A stretch of DNA of 64,000 bases from Echiichthys vipera (lineage: Eukaryota; Chordata; Actinopteri; Perciformes; Trachinidae), in NCBI GenBank assembly GCA_963691815.1, contig OY829662.1, positions 23,287,062-23,351,061 on the forward strand, in the 5' to 3' direction. Positions 36,901 to 51,900 of this stretch are shown one piece after another. Made by a program: the position numbers and the translations under genes. The notes beneath the pieces are model-generated. The model had not been told where the DNA came from and searched no databases. It saw only the letters and a program-made list of their open reading frames with translations. Each line of letters begins with the position of its first letter. The first letter of the stretch is position 1.

Positions 36901-39900
36901 ATATCTTACATGTGTTCTCGCAGGGCAAATGTGAAAGACGGGACAATCTGTAGTGCACAGAAAAGTGTTGAGTGGTGATGTAGAGTCTCCATATCAACCC
37001 TGGCAGGCTGAGCCAGCGAGAACCCAGGGGATTTAGACTATGCAAGCATGTAGATCAGTCACACTGCCACAGGGACGGGAGCTCCTTTTAGGTCATTGAG
37101 CAATATAATTAAAGCAATAAAAGTCATATTTCTCAGGTGCAACAGAAGTGTTGACACAGTGCCTACACTTCCAGGACTTTAAGAGAGGACAAGGGAGCAG
37201 AAGCGGTCTGTGTAAGCCACAAAGCAAGAAACAAAGGGATAATGCACACTGAGGTACTTCTGAGCTCACATTTTACATCGCTAGCTGCAAAACAGATGAA
37301 ATGAAAACATAAATCTGATCTGCACAGGGGGTGTAATTTACAGAGCTCTATGTGAAGTTCTCCTTAATGTGCTCTCCAAGGGCCCCCTGCAGTAAGGTGT
37401 GTTCCCTGAGGGGTTCATTTAGCAAAGTAAATTAATAAAACTGGTTCCTTTGCTCTCAGATCTGTGTGTATATTCACATCAAAGAAGGGACTCAATTGAT
37501 GAATGAATGTAGTACCACAAACTCCTCAAAGACAGTGTGTGTGTTATGTTCTAACTACAGATTGTTATACTTAAGTTTCAGTCATGCAGATACCTGAGAT
37601 CCGTGCAGAGCCTCCTCTGATGTACAGGGGCGGAGCCTGGAACGCATAGATGACATCATTCTCAGCTATGCTGGTCAGATCTTCCTCATCAAAGAAGGAG
37701 CGCTGGAACCCCGTGGAGTACACCTCCGTCAGGATCACCTGTAGATAAACAAACACAAACGCAGGTTAGTTTCCATATCACAGTGCCAAAGTCTCATAAA
37801 AACGCTGTGGGAGTGAACTCCCATCCCACTTGATGAAACTCAATTTCACTGCACTATTGTTCCCTCCAATCTCAGCTCCAGCTTAGAGTATTTTGGCTGA
37901 GGAAGAGTCCATTTCAGTCAATCGTTGCTCAACTAGAAAGGTTTGCGGTTTAAAACAGGAAAATCTAAAAGGAATCGGGGTGCATTTCTTCCTGCTTTTT
38001 GTTACCTGATCTGGGGAAATTTTCCCCTCGTCAGCCACCATCCTCCTCAGGCAGGCCACAGAGCCAAAGAGAGGCACAGCCAGCCCGACCCGCAGGTACC
38101 GCTGTCCTTTGGTGCTGAACACCAGAATCACACACAACGACCTGCCACAGATGAAGACACACAATCAGGGACGGTGAGGAAATAAAACAACCTCCATTTT
38201 GATTTCTGTGGCATTTCTACCGCAGCCTCTTCTACGACCAGAGAGGGACAAAAGAAGACTTTCATGAATAAATCAATACATTTTAGCATTAATAATAGAT
38301 CATTAGGACTTATTTTTATGTGTGCCAAATAATGGAATCTCTATTGCATTTTTAAAACAGGGAGCGCTTGGCTCTGACCTCTCCAAAGGCAGCGTTGACA
38401 TGAGCAGGGTGCTGGGACATAATGGCTTCTTTGAATAACAGTCCACCCTATCAGGTACCTGTGGAAGTCTGAAGACTGTAGCTAGTGTCATAGAAAAAAT
38501 TAAAAATAAACCAGCTATCACAGAAACTTCTAACCTAGAAAAATGTCCTTGAATTAAAACAGTTGACCAAAGTCATTTGGCGTGTTCTTGATCATCATAC
38601 AATGTGGCTCTGAGAGATGAAATAAATACAGAGTCAGGGTCTATGAGGGTCTGTCACATGTCAGCAGGTAAACCTCTGCTGACTGCACCCTAAACTAAAG
38701 TTGAGCAAAGAGTTTCACTTGGTTCTCAACGTTTTATCCTGTGGACCGTTTTTTTTATAATCATCCATATAATAGCTCTGGAAGCTAACACTAGAGAGGG
38801 GGTCTCCCAGTGTGTGTGTTTGTGAGGAGGAGGTTGTGTAGCTAAGGTTCTAGCTGTTTGGAGACACCTGGAAATTTCTTGACATCCTCTCAGGTCCATT
38901 CTTTATATATTTTTACAATCAATGTACAGAAGTCCTAAAGTTTCTTCCATCTTTTCCCTGTTTAAGTTTTTTTTAAAGCCCCTGAACAACCACAGGAAGG
39001 GCCTGAAGTGTTTGTTTACCAGCCAAAATGTTTTTATGCCTTAAATAAGGGCTCAGAAAATGCACAAGAATGGTTCTTGAACTTGAACAGAATCCACATT
39101 AAAGTGTTGTTGAGTTATTAACTTAATCCCATTAATGACTAGACCTACATAAGGACTTAAAACTGTGTCTGACCTGGTGTGGCAGCATTTAGAATAGAAA
39201 ATAACAGCAATAAAAACAGCCAATCATCTGATAGGCTCATTTATTTAGTTAACACCCAACTGCAATCCATTAGTCACTGTTTCTTTCTCACTGTAGTGCC
39301 ATTAGATACCCAGGTTCAACATTTATTTAATTTTAGATTATCAATAAATGTTACATTTATAACAAATGACTTATACGTTTATGTTGCTTTTCAAGATAAG
39401 ACATTTGACTATTTTGACTGAATAACATTTAGATAAACAACAACAATAACAATAATAATAATGAACGGAAACCAAACTCCATTCCACTGTAATGTGGAGG
39501 TCAGACACTAATTGAAAACCCTTTCACAGAGCACAGACTGAGGCTCTGAGTCCTTAAAGAGGAGGAGGAGCAGACTCCCCCCTCTGCTTCCTCCTCTCTC
39601 CAAACACACAGCAATCCCGACAATGCATCTCCTCTATTGTGCCGTCATACAAAAGCCAGTCGCCAGTCCTTTCCACGTTGTATTAAAACGTCTTTTTATT
39701 TTTTTTGAACCGTCCTCCTCATCCTTTTTTTAGGTCTGTTGCAGCCCGTAGCCTCTTCAAGCCAGCAATACGCCGCCACATTAGTTCTTCGTCTTGTTTT
39801 TTATTTTGAAAGTCCAAGAAAACGGTAGGGCTTGCTTAGCAACACTAGGCTAGTGTGTTGTTGATTGACATCTTCCTGAGTCTCCTGTTAGCTTTGTTTC

Positions 39901-42900
39901 ACCTGTTAAGGCGGGACAAAGTACACCTTTGTCATTCTTAGTGGTAGACGGACATTTATGACCTCATAAATTCCCATCAAATTCTCATCAAAGCCCCGCC
40001 CACTTTCAGCCCAAGCAGAGGTCTAATCAGCCAGAAGAACTGAAAACACCCGTGTGGGTGTTAAGGGGCTTAAATTTTGTGTTCACAGTGGCCACAAGAT
40101 GCTTTGCATCAAGTTACTTGCACAAGTTCCTGCGGATACACAAATGAATTCTGACAGAGCAAATATGTCAATGTGACAGGACAATTACATTTGCTTTGTG
40201 TATGTTGCACCATTTACAGTAAAAACTGCTGCAAATTTGAGTCTTCATTGAGTTTTTGAGCGTCACACAATTTGAGTGAATCACGGGCAGGTGTGATCTC
40301 AGCAGGACAAGGACAGGTGTCAGACAAATTTGTGATATTGGGCTCTATAACTAAAATGCAGAAAATGACGTGAGGGAAAGACAAAGCTCAAAAGTGACTG
40401 AAACTTAACGTTTTGCTCTGTACTGTGTTGTGGATAATTACTAAACTAGAATTAGCACCTTGCAGTTGTAAATGGTTGTCTGCCTTAGCCAACCAGTCAA
40501 GTTGTTGTCTACATCCAAACCGTCCAGACTTACATAATATTTGTATTTTTGAATATTGAAGGAATTGAATAATAAGGTATAAAGTGTATTTTGAGTATTT
40601 CTGAGTTACGGTGTTGAATAATGAACGGAAAGTTACCCTTTGACCTTTTGGATATAAAATTTCATCACTTCATTCATCTTATCCTATTAGACATGTGTGT
40701 GAAATGTTGTTATAATTAGCCTAGGTATTCTTGAGTTATGGCCAAAACGGATTTGTGAGGTCACAGTGACCTATGACCCCCAAAATCTAATCATTTCATC
40801 TTTGACTCCAAGTGGACATTTGTGCCAAATTTGAAGACAATCCCTCCTGGGGTTCCTGAGATATCGCGCTCGCATAATAAAAAAATACAGACAGACCTCT
40901 CAGCAACACTCATGTAGTGGCTTCAAACAGATTTCATGTATCAACCAGCACCATATTTAAGGTAAATACTGCAAAAATATCCCATAAAGTTATATAATTG
41001 TTGCAGTAGTTTTAATGGGTCTAGTAGCACAGGTTCAGAGACCTACCAGACCACAGCCCTGGGGTTGGGAAACACTGATTTAAGGGACTAACTGGGGTTA
41101 TGTTGTTCAAGCATGTCAGAAATGTATTTTGCCCCTAAGCCATAAAATGTCTTTGAAGATTGACTTACTGGAAGCCAGTTAGTCAGCTTTAACAACATGA
41201 GTAGCATAATTCTGCCGGTTCTCGTCAGGCACAGGCATCGTTGAATCTGTACATCTGAACAAAATAACTACTGAACCGATGTGTTTCGCTGATTTGGGTT
41301 GGGAGCATACAACTTCAAAAGAGCACAGTAAAAGGAGTACAATAATTGGCTGCACTAATCAAAGCCTCGGGTCATGAAGGTATCCCCAATTTATGCTAAC
41401 TCCATTCTTCATACCAGCTTGGATAAAACAAAAACACTGTAAGTGTTCAACCACTCTGTATCGAAGCTGGATTTTATTGTTCACCTAAAGCTTTAAAATG
41501 AGACAGTGATTCCCATTTTATTGACCAACCATCTTATGATACAATAACCAATTAAAATGGAACACTGTCTACAGTAATGTACAGCCCTAAAGAGTTGCAC
41601 AGTTAATGAGTTTGATTAATGGCTACAGCCAGTTCACAGCAAACTTAAAGAACTTAAACATAAAGTGTAAACAAAATGATCCAACATGCAAAGAGCTGAT
41701 GATTGCCAGGAGCTAGAGCCCAGTGTTTGGATGGCTGGGCCCAGAGAACGGTTGGTTTGCTAACAAACAGGATGTGTTTAAGACTTACAGACATGATCTG
41801 GCTGGGAGTGAGATGAACTCTGCACACAGAGAAATATATTTAAAACTATTTTCAAAGACAACCATCTGTTTTACTCCTCTGTTTATCCGTCACAAGTGTT
41901 TTCTCTCACCCTGTCTGCCACACGGTAAAGAAGAAACGGTAACTAAATGCACTTGATTTGGCACGCTGTCAGAAAGAAGCTCTTAAAAACGATTTCTCAA
42001 ATTAGAATGGATGCTGGCTGAACTTGTATGAGCAATTACAGACTGAAACTAAAAAGGTAGGAAATAACAAGCAAGAAGAAACCTAGCCAAACCTTAAAAT
42101 AGTGATCAACACACACCTCTGTGTTTCAAACACATAAAGGAGTTCAAAACATTCTGAGCTGATTCATGGTAAAAGTCAGGTACATTTTAGCCTCTTTTTA
42201 ACCTTAAAGATGGTATTCACTTTCTTGCCAAGAGAGATCAATATGACTCATATCTGGAGGTTCACTGTATAGCTGGAGTATGTGAACATAAGCTTGAGTG
42301 GTACCCCTTGGATGCCCCTTAGATCCATAAAGGTCTATTAAGAAGTCACATGACCATATACCCAGCAGCTGGTTAGCTTTGCACAAAAACTGTAAACAAG
42401 GGGGAAACTGTTAGCCTGGCTCTGTCCAAAGGTAACAACCCCCCCTATCAGCACCTATCATTCTCAATTACTGTATATTGCTTAATCTGTGCAAAATCTA
42501 AAGTGTGCGGGTCTATCTCTTGACTTGGAGCAGTAACTTCCTGGACAAATAAAACTCACAATTAGTAGTTTTAGAGGCGCTGGTAGGTAGATTTTGTTTC
42601 CAGTCCTTGTGCTGAGCTAAGCTAAACAGCTACTGGCTGTAGAATTTAATGAACATATAAGAGCCATAACTATCTTCTTTTCTAACTCTATCCTTGAAAG
42701 CAAATAAGCGTATTTCCCAAAAGATCAGAAAAAGAAGAAGATAAAGTTATAGTATCCATTCAAGTTTTTAACTGAGTCTGTGTCCGTCATCTGATGCCAC
42801 GTGGCTCCAAAAGACATTTCCCATTAACTGCCATGGCAAAAGAGAAGTCTGTAACTCAGTTGATCAGTTTGTTTCATGCATCACAATCTACAAAAATGAC

Positions 42901-45900
42901 TCGTGCTGATATCAGGATTTGATGCATGTGTTCCAATAAAATTTGGAAAGTCTAGAAGAGCTGCACGATTATTGCGACTGCTCTATGCGCCAAACCGTGC
43001 ATAAGCTGTGCTGATTATCCTGGTAATTTCATTTACGGAAGTTGAACTTTTTTGGCTTCATGTGCCCGCTGAGAAGCTTTCATCGGAATGAACAGGGCTC
43101 TGCCTCAAACACTGTATCCTGTTTTCTTAATACATCCATGTATTAAACAGGATGTGTAGTTTAGAACCATTGGATGGATGGATGGTTCATGTTAGAATAA
43201 AGGTTTGGTTAGAGTCAGTCAACTTCATTTATACCCAGCCTGAGATGTCCAACTCAAACACTGACAAATGTCTTATACTACATAAAAGAGCAGAAACCTG
43301 AAAAAGCTGAAAACGAATGCTTAAGTCAGACAAAGGTCTTCCCACTTTTGTTCTGTTTACACATCTGGATCACTTAGACATGATTAATGAAACTGGGATC
43401 CACTTGACCTTCATCATCACTTTCTTCTGTTTCATTGGCTTCCCACATTTTTCACACCCTTTTAACACAGATCTGATACAAAGACATCAAAACTCTATTG
43501 AGTTAACTGTGCAAAATAAAAGGAAATTGTCTATTCACAGATGATAGAAATAAACGTCTTAATTATGAATCTAATTGTTCTACGTGAAACAGGTGGCAAT
43601 CAGTCAGGAACTAATCTAAATGTGAAGTTCAGAGTATTTCAACTACTTATTTTCTTTGGATATTTCCACCCACACTTATCCTTTGGTTGCTTTTATGTTC
43701 ATTTTATATTTATTCACATTATGAAGCATACTGAGTTTGAAAAGTATAGACCCATTTTGGTTCAGCCAATAAGTGACATGAAAAATTGTGATGCAGTTCA
43801 ATAAAACAAATAACAGTGTGAGCATTTCAGAGTGGTGACATTCTACAGTATAATGCACTCTTAATGCTTCATGACCACACTCATAAACACACAATGTTTG
43901 CCGGTGCAATACATCGACCGTCATAAAACATTATAGATGTGACTTAAAATTATTTATTTCGGTGTCTTATTGATGCTCTTGACTATATACAAGAAGTTGA
44001 CTGATGGAACTTATAATACATTATGATTACCTACATATCCTCACCTACACACACCTCAACAACCAGCTGTAGTGAGGACTCAGCGTGCTGTAATAGTCCA
44101 TGCAGTATCATAAGTTATCATTGTATGTATGTAGTTAAGTACATAATAATGCACATATGATCATACATGCTGTATCATAACATTAAATTATTGGGCGGAA
44201 TCAAAGGGTTTATTTATTTTCATGCATTTAAAAGAATCTATGCTGCATCACAAGTGATTATTATGTAAGACGCCAAAATGTAGAGAGTTACCCAAAAATA
44301 TATGAATTTAACCACCATTAGTTTAAGTTGTGTTGTTTGGTGGAAATATTTGCCTTTGTTGCATGTTTTTCTCTCACTTTAATTCTTATTGAGGATTTTC
44401 CGTTATTGGGATGTAACACCTCAATTAAAACAAGTAAATACAAAAACAAATATAAACACATGGGAGTCACTATCAAATAAGTCTGTCCATTTTCTTTTTC
44501 TTTTTTTTTCTCCATTGTCTAGAATTCCAGGTGAGTCCATTGGTCCTGTGTAGGGATGTCTTTCCTCCCCCATTTCTTTGTGATAGCTTTCTTAGCTGCT
44601 GTTAGTAATACTTTTACCACATATCTGTCCTTCGCTCTTATATTTTCTTCACACAGGTTACACAACAGTACTGTACATCCAGGAGTCTTATATCCAAGTA
44701 TTTTTAACGACACATCGTGTAAAACATTTCCAAAGGGTCTGATTTTATCACATTTCCAGAAAATATGCGAGTGATCCACATTATTTACTCCACAGTCTCT
44801 CCAACAAACCCTATGTTTGTTCAACTGCTAACTCTTGACTTTGGGTGAAATCAAAAAACGTATCAGATTTATCCCTCCAGATCCGCAAACTAGTGGATGT
44901 GTGAAGTACTTTCCACATGTTTGGCCACTCTTCATCAGTGATTTTTAGCGTAATTTCTTTTTTCCCATTTTTCTTTTATGTATTTAGTTGATTGTTTATT
45001 TAATATAAATGTTTTAAATAACCCTGATGTAATTCTAACTTTGGTTTCTTTGTATGTGTTTGTTATGATTTGGATCGCACCAGTCACGTCTCTGGAGTGG
45101 TTCATCCTGATCTCCTTCATAAAGTAATCTCTAAGTTCTTGGTACCTATAGAATTCATGTTTATCTAAATCAGATTTTTCTTTGATATTGTGGAAACTCT
45201 CCAGCAAGCCTTGGTTGCATGTTTTTAATGTTTTGAGAGTCAAAATCGAACAAATGAGAAAAAGTGTAATTACAAAAGCAGTTGTGTCTGTTAGAGGCGG
45301 GGGAGTAGTTTGAGAGGTTTATATGTCAGTATGAGGCCAATTCCATGAGACAGGAGAAGAGGCAAGCAGTGGGAGACATAATATCACATTTAGCTTCCAC
45401 AACATGAGCAGGAACAATAAATACCACAAACGAGTACTCTAAGATATTTAAGAGTAAACTTAAAACTTTCCTTTTTGATAAAGCTTACAGTTAGGGCTTA
45501 CGAGCCCTCAGCTATGTTGTTATTTTTAAGCTGATTTTGTTCTGCTTAATTATGCTGCTATAGGCCTAGTCTGCAGGGGGATAATACTTTTCCTGATCCT
45601 CTGAGCTTCTCTCCTCTCTGTCTGTATCATCCATGTTTCATCAATGCATGTTACTAATTCAGCTTCTTCCCCGGAGTTGTTTGTGCTTTGTCGTCTCGCA
45701 GGTCTCTGCTGATCGTGGTGGTGCCTGCTGCCGTGGTCCTGCATGACGCTTCCTGCTGTTATCATAATTTATAACCTTAGCTGTGCTTGTTTCTACTATT
45801 CTGCTCTATTAACTGCCATAACATATAAGTCATATTCACATTACTATAGATATTATTATAGTTACTGGAAGTGTGTCTGTCTCTGTCTTTTTGTCTGTCT

Positions 45901-48900
45901 TTGTCTCTCTCTGTCCATCTGTCCGTCTTTTCTCTCTTTCTCTCTCCGTTTCTTCCTCCCCAACCGGTGCAGACAGATGTCCGTCCTTCACAGAGCTGGG
46001 TCTGTCTGACATACCTGCCTGTTAAAGGGAAGGATTTCAATGCCACTGTACTCTACGGGGGAATTGTTGGGTCTATGTTTATCATAGAGTGTGGTCTTTA
46101 CCTAGTTTGTAAAGTGTCCTGAGATAACTTCTGTTATGATTTGGCACTATAAATAAAATTGAATTGAATTGAATTGAATTAAGCATGTTGGGACTATTTA
46201 AGTGAAAAACAGTGTTAAGACTTTAAAACAAAAGCCTAGAGTTTGTCTCTGGATTTAGTTTTGAGTGTGTTTGAGTAAGACACTACCACATGAACAAAGT
46301 CAGGGAGGGGCTCGCTCAAGAAAGAGTGAATGGGGTCTCCATCCTTGAAAATGTCAGGATTTCCTGAACAGGTTGGCCCACGCTGACCTGACATAGAGGC
46401 TTAGTGGGTGTTGTGATGTAAAGTTGAATAAGACATTGTTTCTCAATGAGAGGGTTTTCCACAAGCATTTCCTCTTTGATACCTGCCCTCCAGCTTCATA
46501 ATTACTGGTGTTCTCACTGTATGTAGTGCGTGGGTTTTGTCCAGCCTGTTTTCTTATTGTTATCATTCTTTAAATGACTCAAGCTTAAAGAAATAGTTCC
46601 ATGTCTTTTCTTTTTTTGAGAGTTAGATGACGCTCTGTCTGTACGGTGAATATGGATCTATAGCCAGTAGCCAGTTTACTTAGCTAAGCATTAAGACATA
46701 AAAATATGGAAACATGGGGAATATGGCTCTGTCCAAAAGTGACAAAATCTGCCTACTAACAACGTGTAAGCTCACTACTTATGTTGTTTGTTTAATCCTT
46801 ACAAAAGCCGAAGTGTAAAAATGACAAATGACAGTTTTACGGGGTGTTATGTGTCAGGCAATTTCTTGGCAGGGCGCAGTAACTTCAGAGCCAGGCCAGC
46901 TATTTCCCTATTTCCAGCCTTTGTGCTAAGCTAAGCAGCTGGCTGTAGCTTTATATTGAATGGACAGATATGAGAATGGTATTGAGCCTCGAATCTAACT
47001 CAAAGAAAAAAGGGAATAAAATATTTAACCATGTAAAACTATTTCTTTTAAGGGGAGCTATTATTCTCATTTTCAGGTTCATAATTGGATTTTGGATTTC
47101 TATTGATGTACTCATACTGTCTGTCTGAATCTACCTGTTTAAATGCTCTGATTTAGCGCCTGTCTCTTTGTTCTTTTTTAAAATAATTTTTTATTTCTAT
47201 TTGAAGTACAGCTGAAGGTTGTTACAAAATGGGGGAGAGAGAGAAGTGGCAACATGCAGCAAAGGGCCGCAGGTTCTAGCAGGTGAGTTAGTGCGTGCCC
47301 CACTGTCTCTTTAACAGCCCATACACACGCCACCTTTTTTGAGTCCTGAAATACATTGATGTTGAAGGTGAATACGTACACTCTTTATTAAGATATTTCC
47401 TAAAAAGAATACACACACAGGGCATTTTGAAATGGAGTTTTCCAATCCTGCAGCTGCTGCGGAGCCCCAGTGAAGGGGGCGTTATTTGTCCCAGCAGCTG
47501 AGTGAGCGGAGAAGGGCAACAACCAGAGTCAATATACGCCGAGCACTCACTCCATGGACTGAGAGAAAGGAGAGAAACGCCATTCAAACGCACGCCCACA
47601 TGGCTACGCTGCTCCTTGATCGCTAACATCACTTTCATCTTTACTTAGATGGAACGGCTAATGCTAATGCTAATGCTAACTGTCAGTAAAACTCCTCTGC
47701 AATCCTTGTTTTTATGGTGTGATTTGCTGGAGGGGACGGGTTCAATACGGCTCAAACAGACTCCGGTCTCCTGTAGGCTACTGGGCCGGGTCTGACCAAC
47801 CTGGCAACCCGACTGCTGGAATTATTTTTTGTTGTTGCGACTACAATCTTGAGACACTAGATGCCGTTGTTCTGCTCATTCTCCATATTCAACCTTCAAT
47901 GTAAAGCGTGAGCAGTCGTTGCAATGCGCTGCTCCCTGAAATAAACAAAGTTATGTAAGTGTATAGCTGGAGTATGCAGTTATGCTCGACTAGTTCGGCT
48001 CATGTTTTCCAGGCGGTAAAAGACATGTTTCTGCTGCTGTCTAAAAAAGATGCAGTCACTTGCCTGGAACAGTTTGTAATTGTGTGTATTAAAAACAGCA
48101 GTGCTCACCTGGTCTGGCGAAGGGGAATGGGGAGTGAGATGCAGAGGAACGGGTCAAAGGTGTTGCTCTGTTTCATACAGTGGGGGCATGTCAGTGAAGA
48201 TCTGAGGAAAAAAATGTACACAGTTACATTAGTCTTAAACAAAAACTTGACATACAAACTAATCTGGATGTGGGAGTCCTTCTGATTAAGTCTCGCGGGA
48301 AAGGAGATGGCTTAATCTTGTTACACAAGTGAACAACACGATGAAAATGAACACGGTGTTCAATAGAAACCCTTGATCTGATTGTGAGAACGGAAAAAGA
48401 TGAGTGATGTAACTGGTGAGAATGAGAGACGAGCGGTTGGGATGGGGGTGTGTTAAGTAGTAGAAGAAGCCCCCCGGGGTGATCGGGACGATAAAGGGGA
48501 AGCTGTTTCCATCTTGTTGCATCACTCTTACCAACTCTACTAACGCTAATGTGATGTCATTACAGGATACCAAGCAGAGAAAAGTAGGGAGCTTTCCTTA
48601 GTGATGGCCTTTTTTCCTCTGCATCTGAATGCACAGATCACTGAAAGGAAATGTTCAGATGCGTACGGCAGGGATTTTCTATTACAATAGTTTTCCATTC
48701 AGTCGCTTTGTTCATAATTAGACTTCTTTCAGTGAATCCTACTGAGCTTCACAGGAGGAATTTGTTCCATTAAGGCAATTGTCTGAACAATGAGTCAGAG
48801 AGCCCACTGAAGGTAATGGACTGATTGCTGGAAGTGATTTTGTAAACTGTCCTGCAGCTAAATTCAATCTTTTGTCCAGAGTTAATCTGTGCAGGATTTC

Positions 48901-51900
48901 CTGGATAAGACTTTCTGATAATGCACGATGATTAAGTGAATCCTGAATAGGGGCTTTTTATCAACCTCTTTGATTACATGAATTAGAATCATCAGTGTAG
49001 GTAGACCATAAATACTTTGTACATAAAGTCACATTTAAAAAGAAGCACCTCCTGGTTGATCCAATAAGTGTCCACTACGAATAGTTTGCACAATAGAGAA
49101 GTTTCTCATTGACCCCCGTGTTAAACAGGCCGTTTTCACAGCATCATTAAACCTGTTTAAGGTCTGGTACAAAAAAACATTCTAGTATGTATTTTTATGT
49201 TGTAACACTTAAGAGGGTGAATAATTTTGTAACAGGCTTGTTTTTATTTTATCGGAGGTTAAAGTTTATAAATACAGTTAAATGACAGCTAGCCTCAGGC
49301 CCTCACTTCTCCTCAGAGGCTAGTTGTCAGGATTAGCATCATTAACATGCTAACTCTGTCATCTCGACCTGGACTGTGGTCATTCATGTGGTGGCAAGAT
49401 GCCAGTGTAGTTTCCTCTTGAGACACAGGACTCCCACTCCCTAGTAACGTGTTCTGTTAGCCTAGCTCCCGGGCGGTGGCTAATTCTGTAAACGTCACCC
49501 AGACAGAAATATCTCCCTCCCCCCAACGTCACATCAATGTCCTTTTTTGGTAAGAGGAAATGAGGAGGAGTCAAAGTCTGACAAGATGGCAGCTCCCAGA
49601 GGCGAGAGCGATTGGATCAAGTTAAGAGAACGGGCCCACATTCTTTTTTTATACAGTCGATGGAGGGTACGTGGAAATATAGCAACTCATTTGGAAAATA
49701 ATGAAATAAATAAAAATGATATATTTAGTCAGCTTTAACACTTAAACACAAGCTATGTGTTGTGATCAGGAGTGCATGAAAATGAATTAGCAAGAGAGGT
49801 GAGAAGTCTCAACAGAACTGATACATAGCTAAAGAAGTAACAGAAAACTCAGCTAAATGTAATGTATGGTTGAAGTTCAATCTAGAGGAACTTCAGAGAA
49901 TTGGTCCAAAGTGTACTGGAGCACACAGACTCAAGCGTATGGTGAAGATCCAACTAACTCCTTCAAACTAACAGAAAGACGTGGAACCCAAGACGGTCCG
50001 TCTGGCTCCGGCCGGCTCGGTGCTTGGTTTGGCTCAACTGTTATCAACATGGCTGCCAGGTCTCAAATGTTCTTATTTCACAGGTAAACAGCACACTAAT
50101 ATATGCTTTTAGAAACATTTTAAGCAAGACATAGGAGGGTTGTAACGATACTAAAATTTCAAACTTGATACCGATGATACCCAGGAAAATACTGAATACC
50201 ATTTTCGATACCGCAGAAAGAAAATGACCTGAACTTTCAAAAACAACACTCACCAGCAACAATGACAACAATATTAGGTTGCCTAAGGTAGTGCAAAAAT
50301 ATTAAATACAAGTACAAACCAGCAAAAATGACAACAATAAAAGAAGAAGAATTACTTTATTAATCCCGCAACGGGAAATTCATGGGGAGATGTCAGAGTG
50401 AGGGGGCTGCCAGTGGACCAGCGCCCCGAGCACTTGGGGGTTCAGTGCCTTGCTCAACAGCACCTCGGCAGTGAGAGGGTGGCAACTTAATAATAAATAT
50501 TTAGTTGCCTGAGGTAGAGCTAAAAAAAAGAACTATAAATACAAACCAGCAACAATGACAACATATTATCAAATTATCTGAGGTATTGTAAGACTGAATA
50601 TGTAAACATGCCAGAAAAAAAAAAAGTTTAAAAAATGAACTTGCTGAAAAGTGTACAGAATATTAAAACACAGAAGGTATCAGAATACAGTGTGCTCCAG
50701 TCCACACTTGGTCTTTAAGGTGTTTCGCCAAGTTTGATTTGCTACTCGACTCCATCACCACCACGTTGTAGCATTGTTTACAAATCGGCTTATGGGTGTC
50801 GTTAGCCTCGTATACAAAATACTTTCAAATGGCACTTTTGCTTTTTTCTTTTTCTACTGAAACCGTGAAGGCCCTCCAGCAGCATAACTTGCCATTTTTA
50901 TCTAGCTCAGTGTTGTTAGGTTGGATTAGCGTCCGCCATCGTGTGATCAGAGAGAGACGAGCTGCGTGTCTGTGTGCTTACAGCGCTGCAGGGTCAAGTT
51001 GCTTGTAACCTGGAGGAGGCGATGACGCCACTGTTGGTATCAATACTTTTGCAACTTAGTATTGTATCTGATTACTGATTTTTAGTATCGATACTTATTT
51101 GAGTATTGATATTTTTGACAACCCAAAGACATGGCAATACATTAACGGAATCTTAGCTCATATTTGATCAGCGCTGGCTAGTTTGACTGTTTGATTGGAG
51201 TTTCACAAGCCTTGCTCGATATAGTGGACAGTCCTCATTTGCATACGTTGAATGGTCAGTCATCTTGCTGTGCTGTATCCATCATGGCGGCCAGATCTCC
51301 TGCTTTCCAGAGAATGTGAATGGGATCCGTCGATTTCATGTGCGTCAATGGAGTTGATTGATCTTCACCTTTGAACTTACTTTTTGAGTGCACAGCACGT
51401 TCACACTGATGAAGTATGGCAACATGCAGTGCACTACAAGTCCCAGGATGGTGCACTGATAATGATCAGAGAGTTTAGTGTGGAAGGCTGGACACTACTC
51501 ACCCTCAACGGCCTCCATCTTTGCTACATAGTGAAAACTACAGGACCAGAGCACTGGCAAGAAAACTGCACCTGTTGTGATTAAAACGGTTATCACCTAA
51601 CAATACCAACTTGAGTTATACATGTATTTTATTCTACTAGGTAACACTATACTGTAGTCGGACAGTAAGAAAACAAGCTGGCAGATATTTTGGCGGGCGA
51701 CAGTGACAGGCGACAGAGAATTTGCAATTCACCATTTAAAGGTAGAAGAGGTTGTTCTGGTAAGTGAATAACAAAAATGTGTGATTTGAGACAACATAAC
51801 CCCGTCAAGATTTGCGCACTACACAAGTGAGTACATAGCCTTCACAGTGTACTACATGTAAGTGAACAAACAGAATTATTCAATTTAAGACACAGCTAGA

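Larger units (their letters stand above)
29026..37593 (-). other. usp43 intron d/e
   Basis: This 8.6-kb intron contains a nested repeat cluster at 31260-33130, a LINE fragment at 34610-34935 and a 138-bp MITE at 36659-36796. The stretches 29120-31250, 33140-34600 and 34960-36650 hold nothing I can name. Confidence 0.85.
38142..48108 (-). other. usp43 intron b/c
   Basis: This 10-kb intron is packed with repeats: 39889-40075, 40450-40930, 42205-42725, an L1-like fragment at 44290-45245, a LINE tail at 45410-46180, 46585-47055, a SINE fragment at 47180-47300 and 47785-47905. The stretches 38150-39880, 40940-42200 and 42730-44280 hold nothing I can identify. Confidence 0.85.

Noticed and set aside
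44519..45243. Two small unknown genes on the minus strand
   Set aside because: They are consecutive, frame-broken pieces of an L1-like ORF2 C-terminus.
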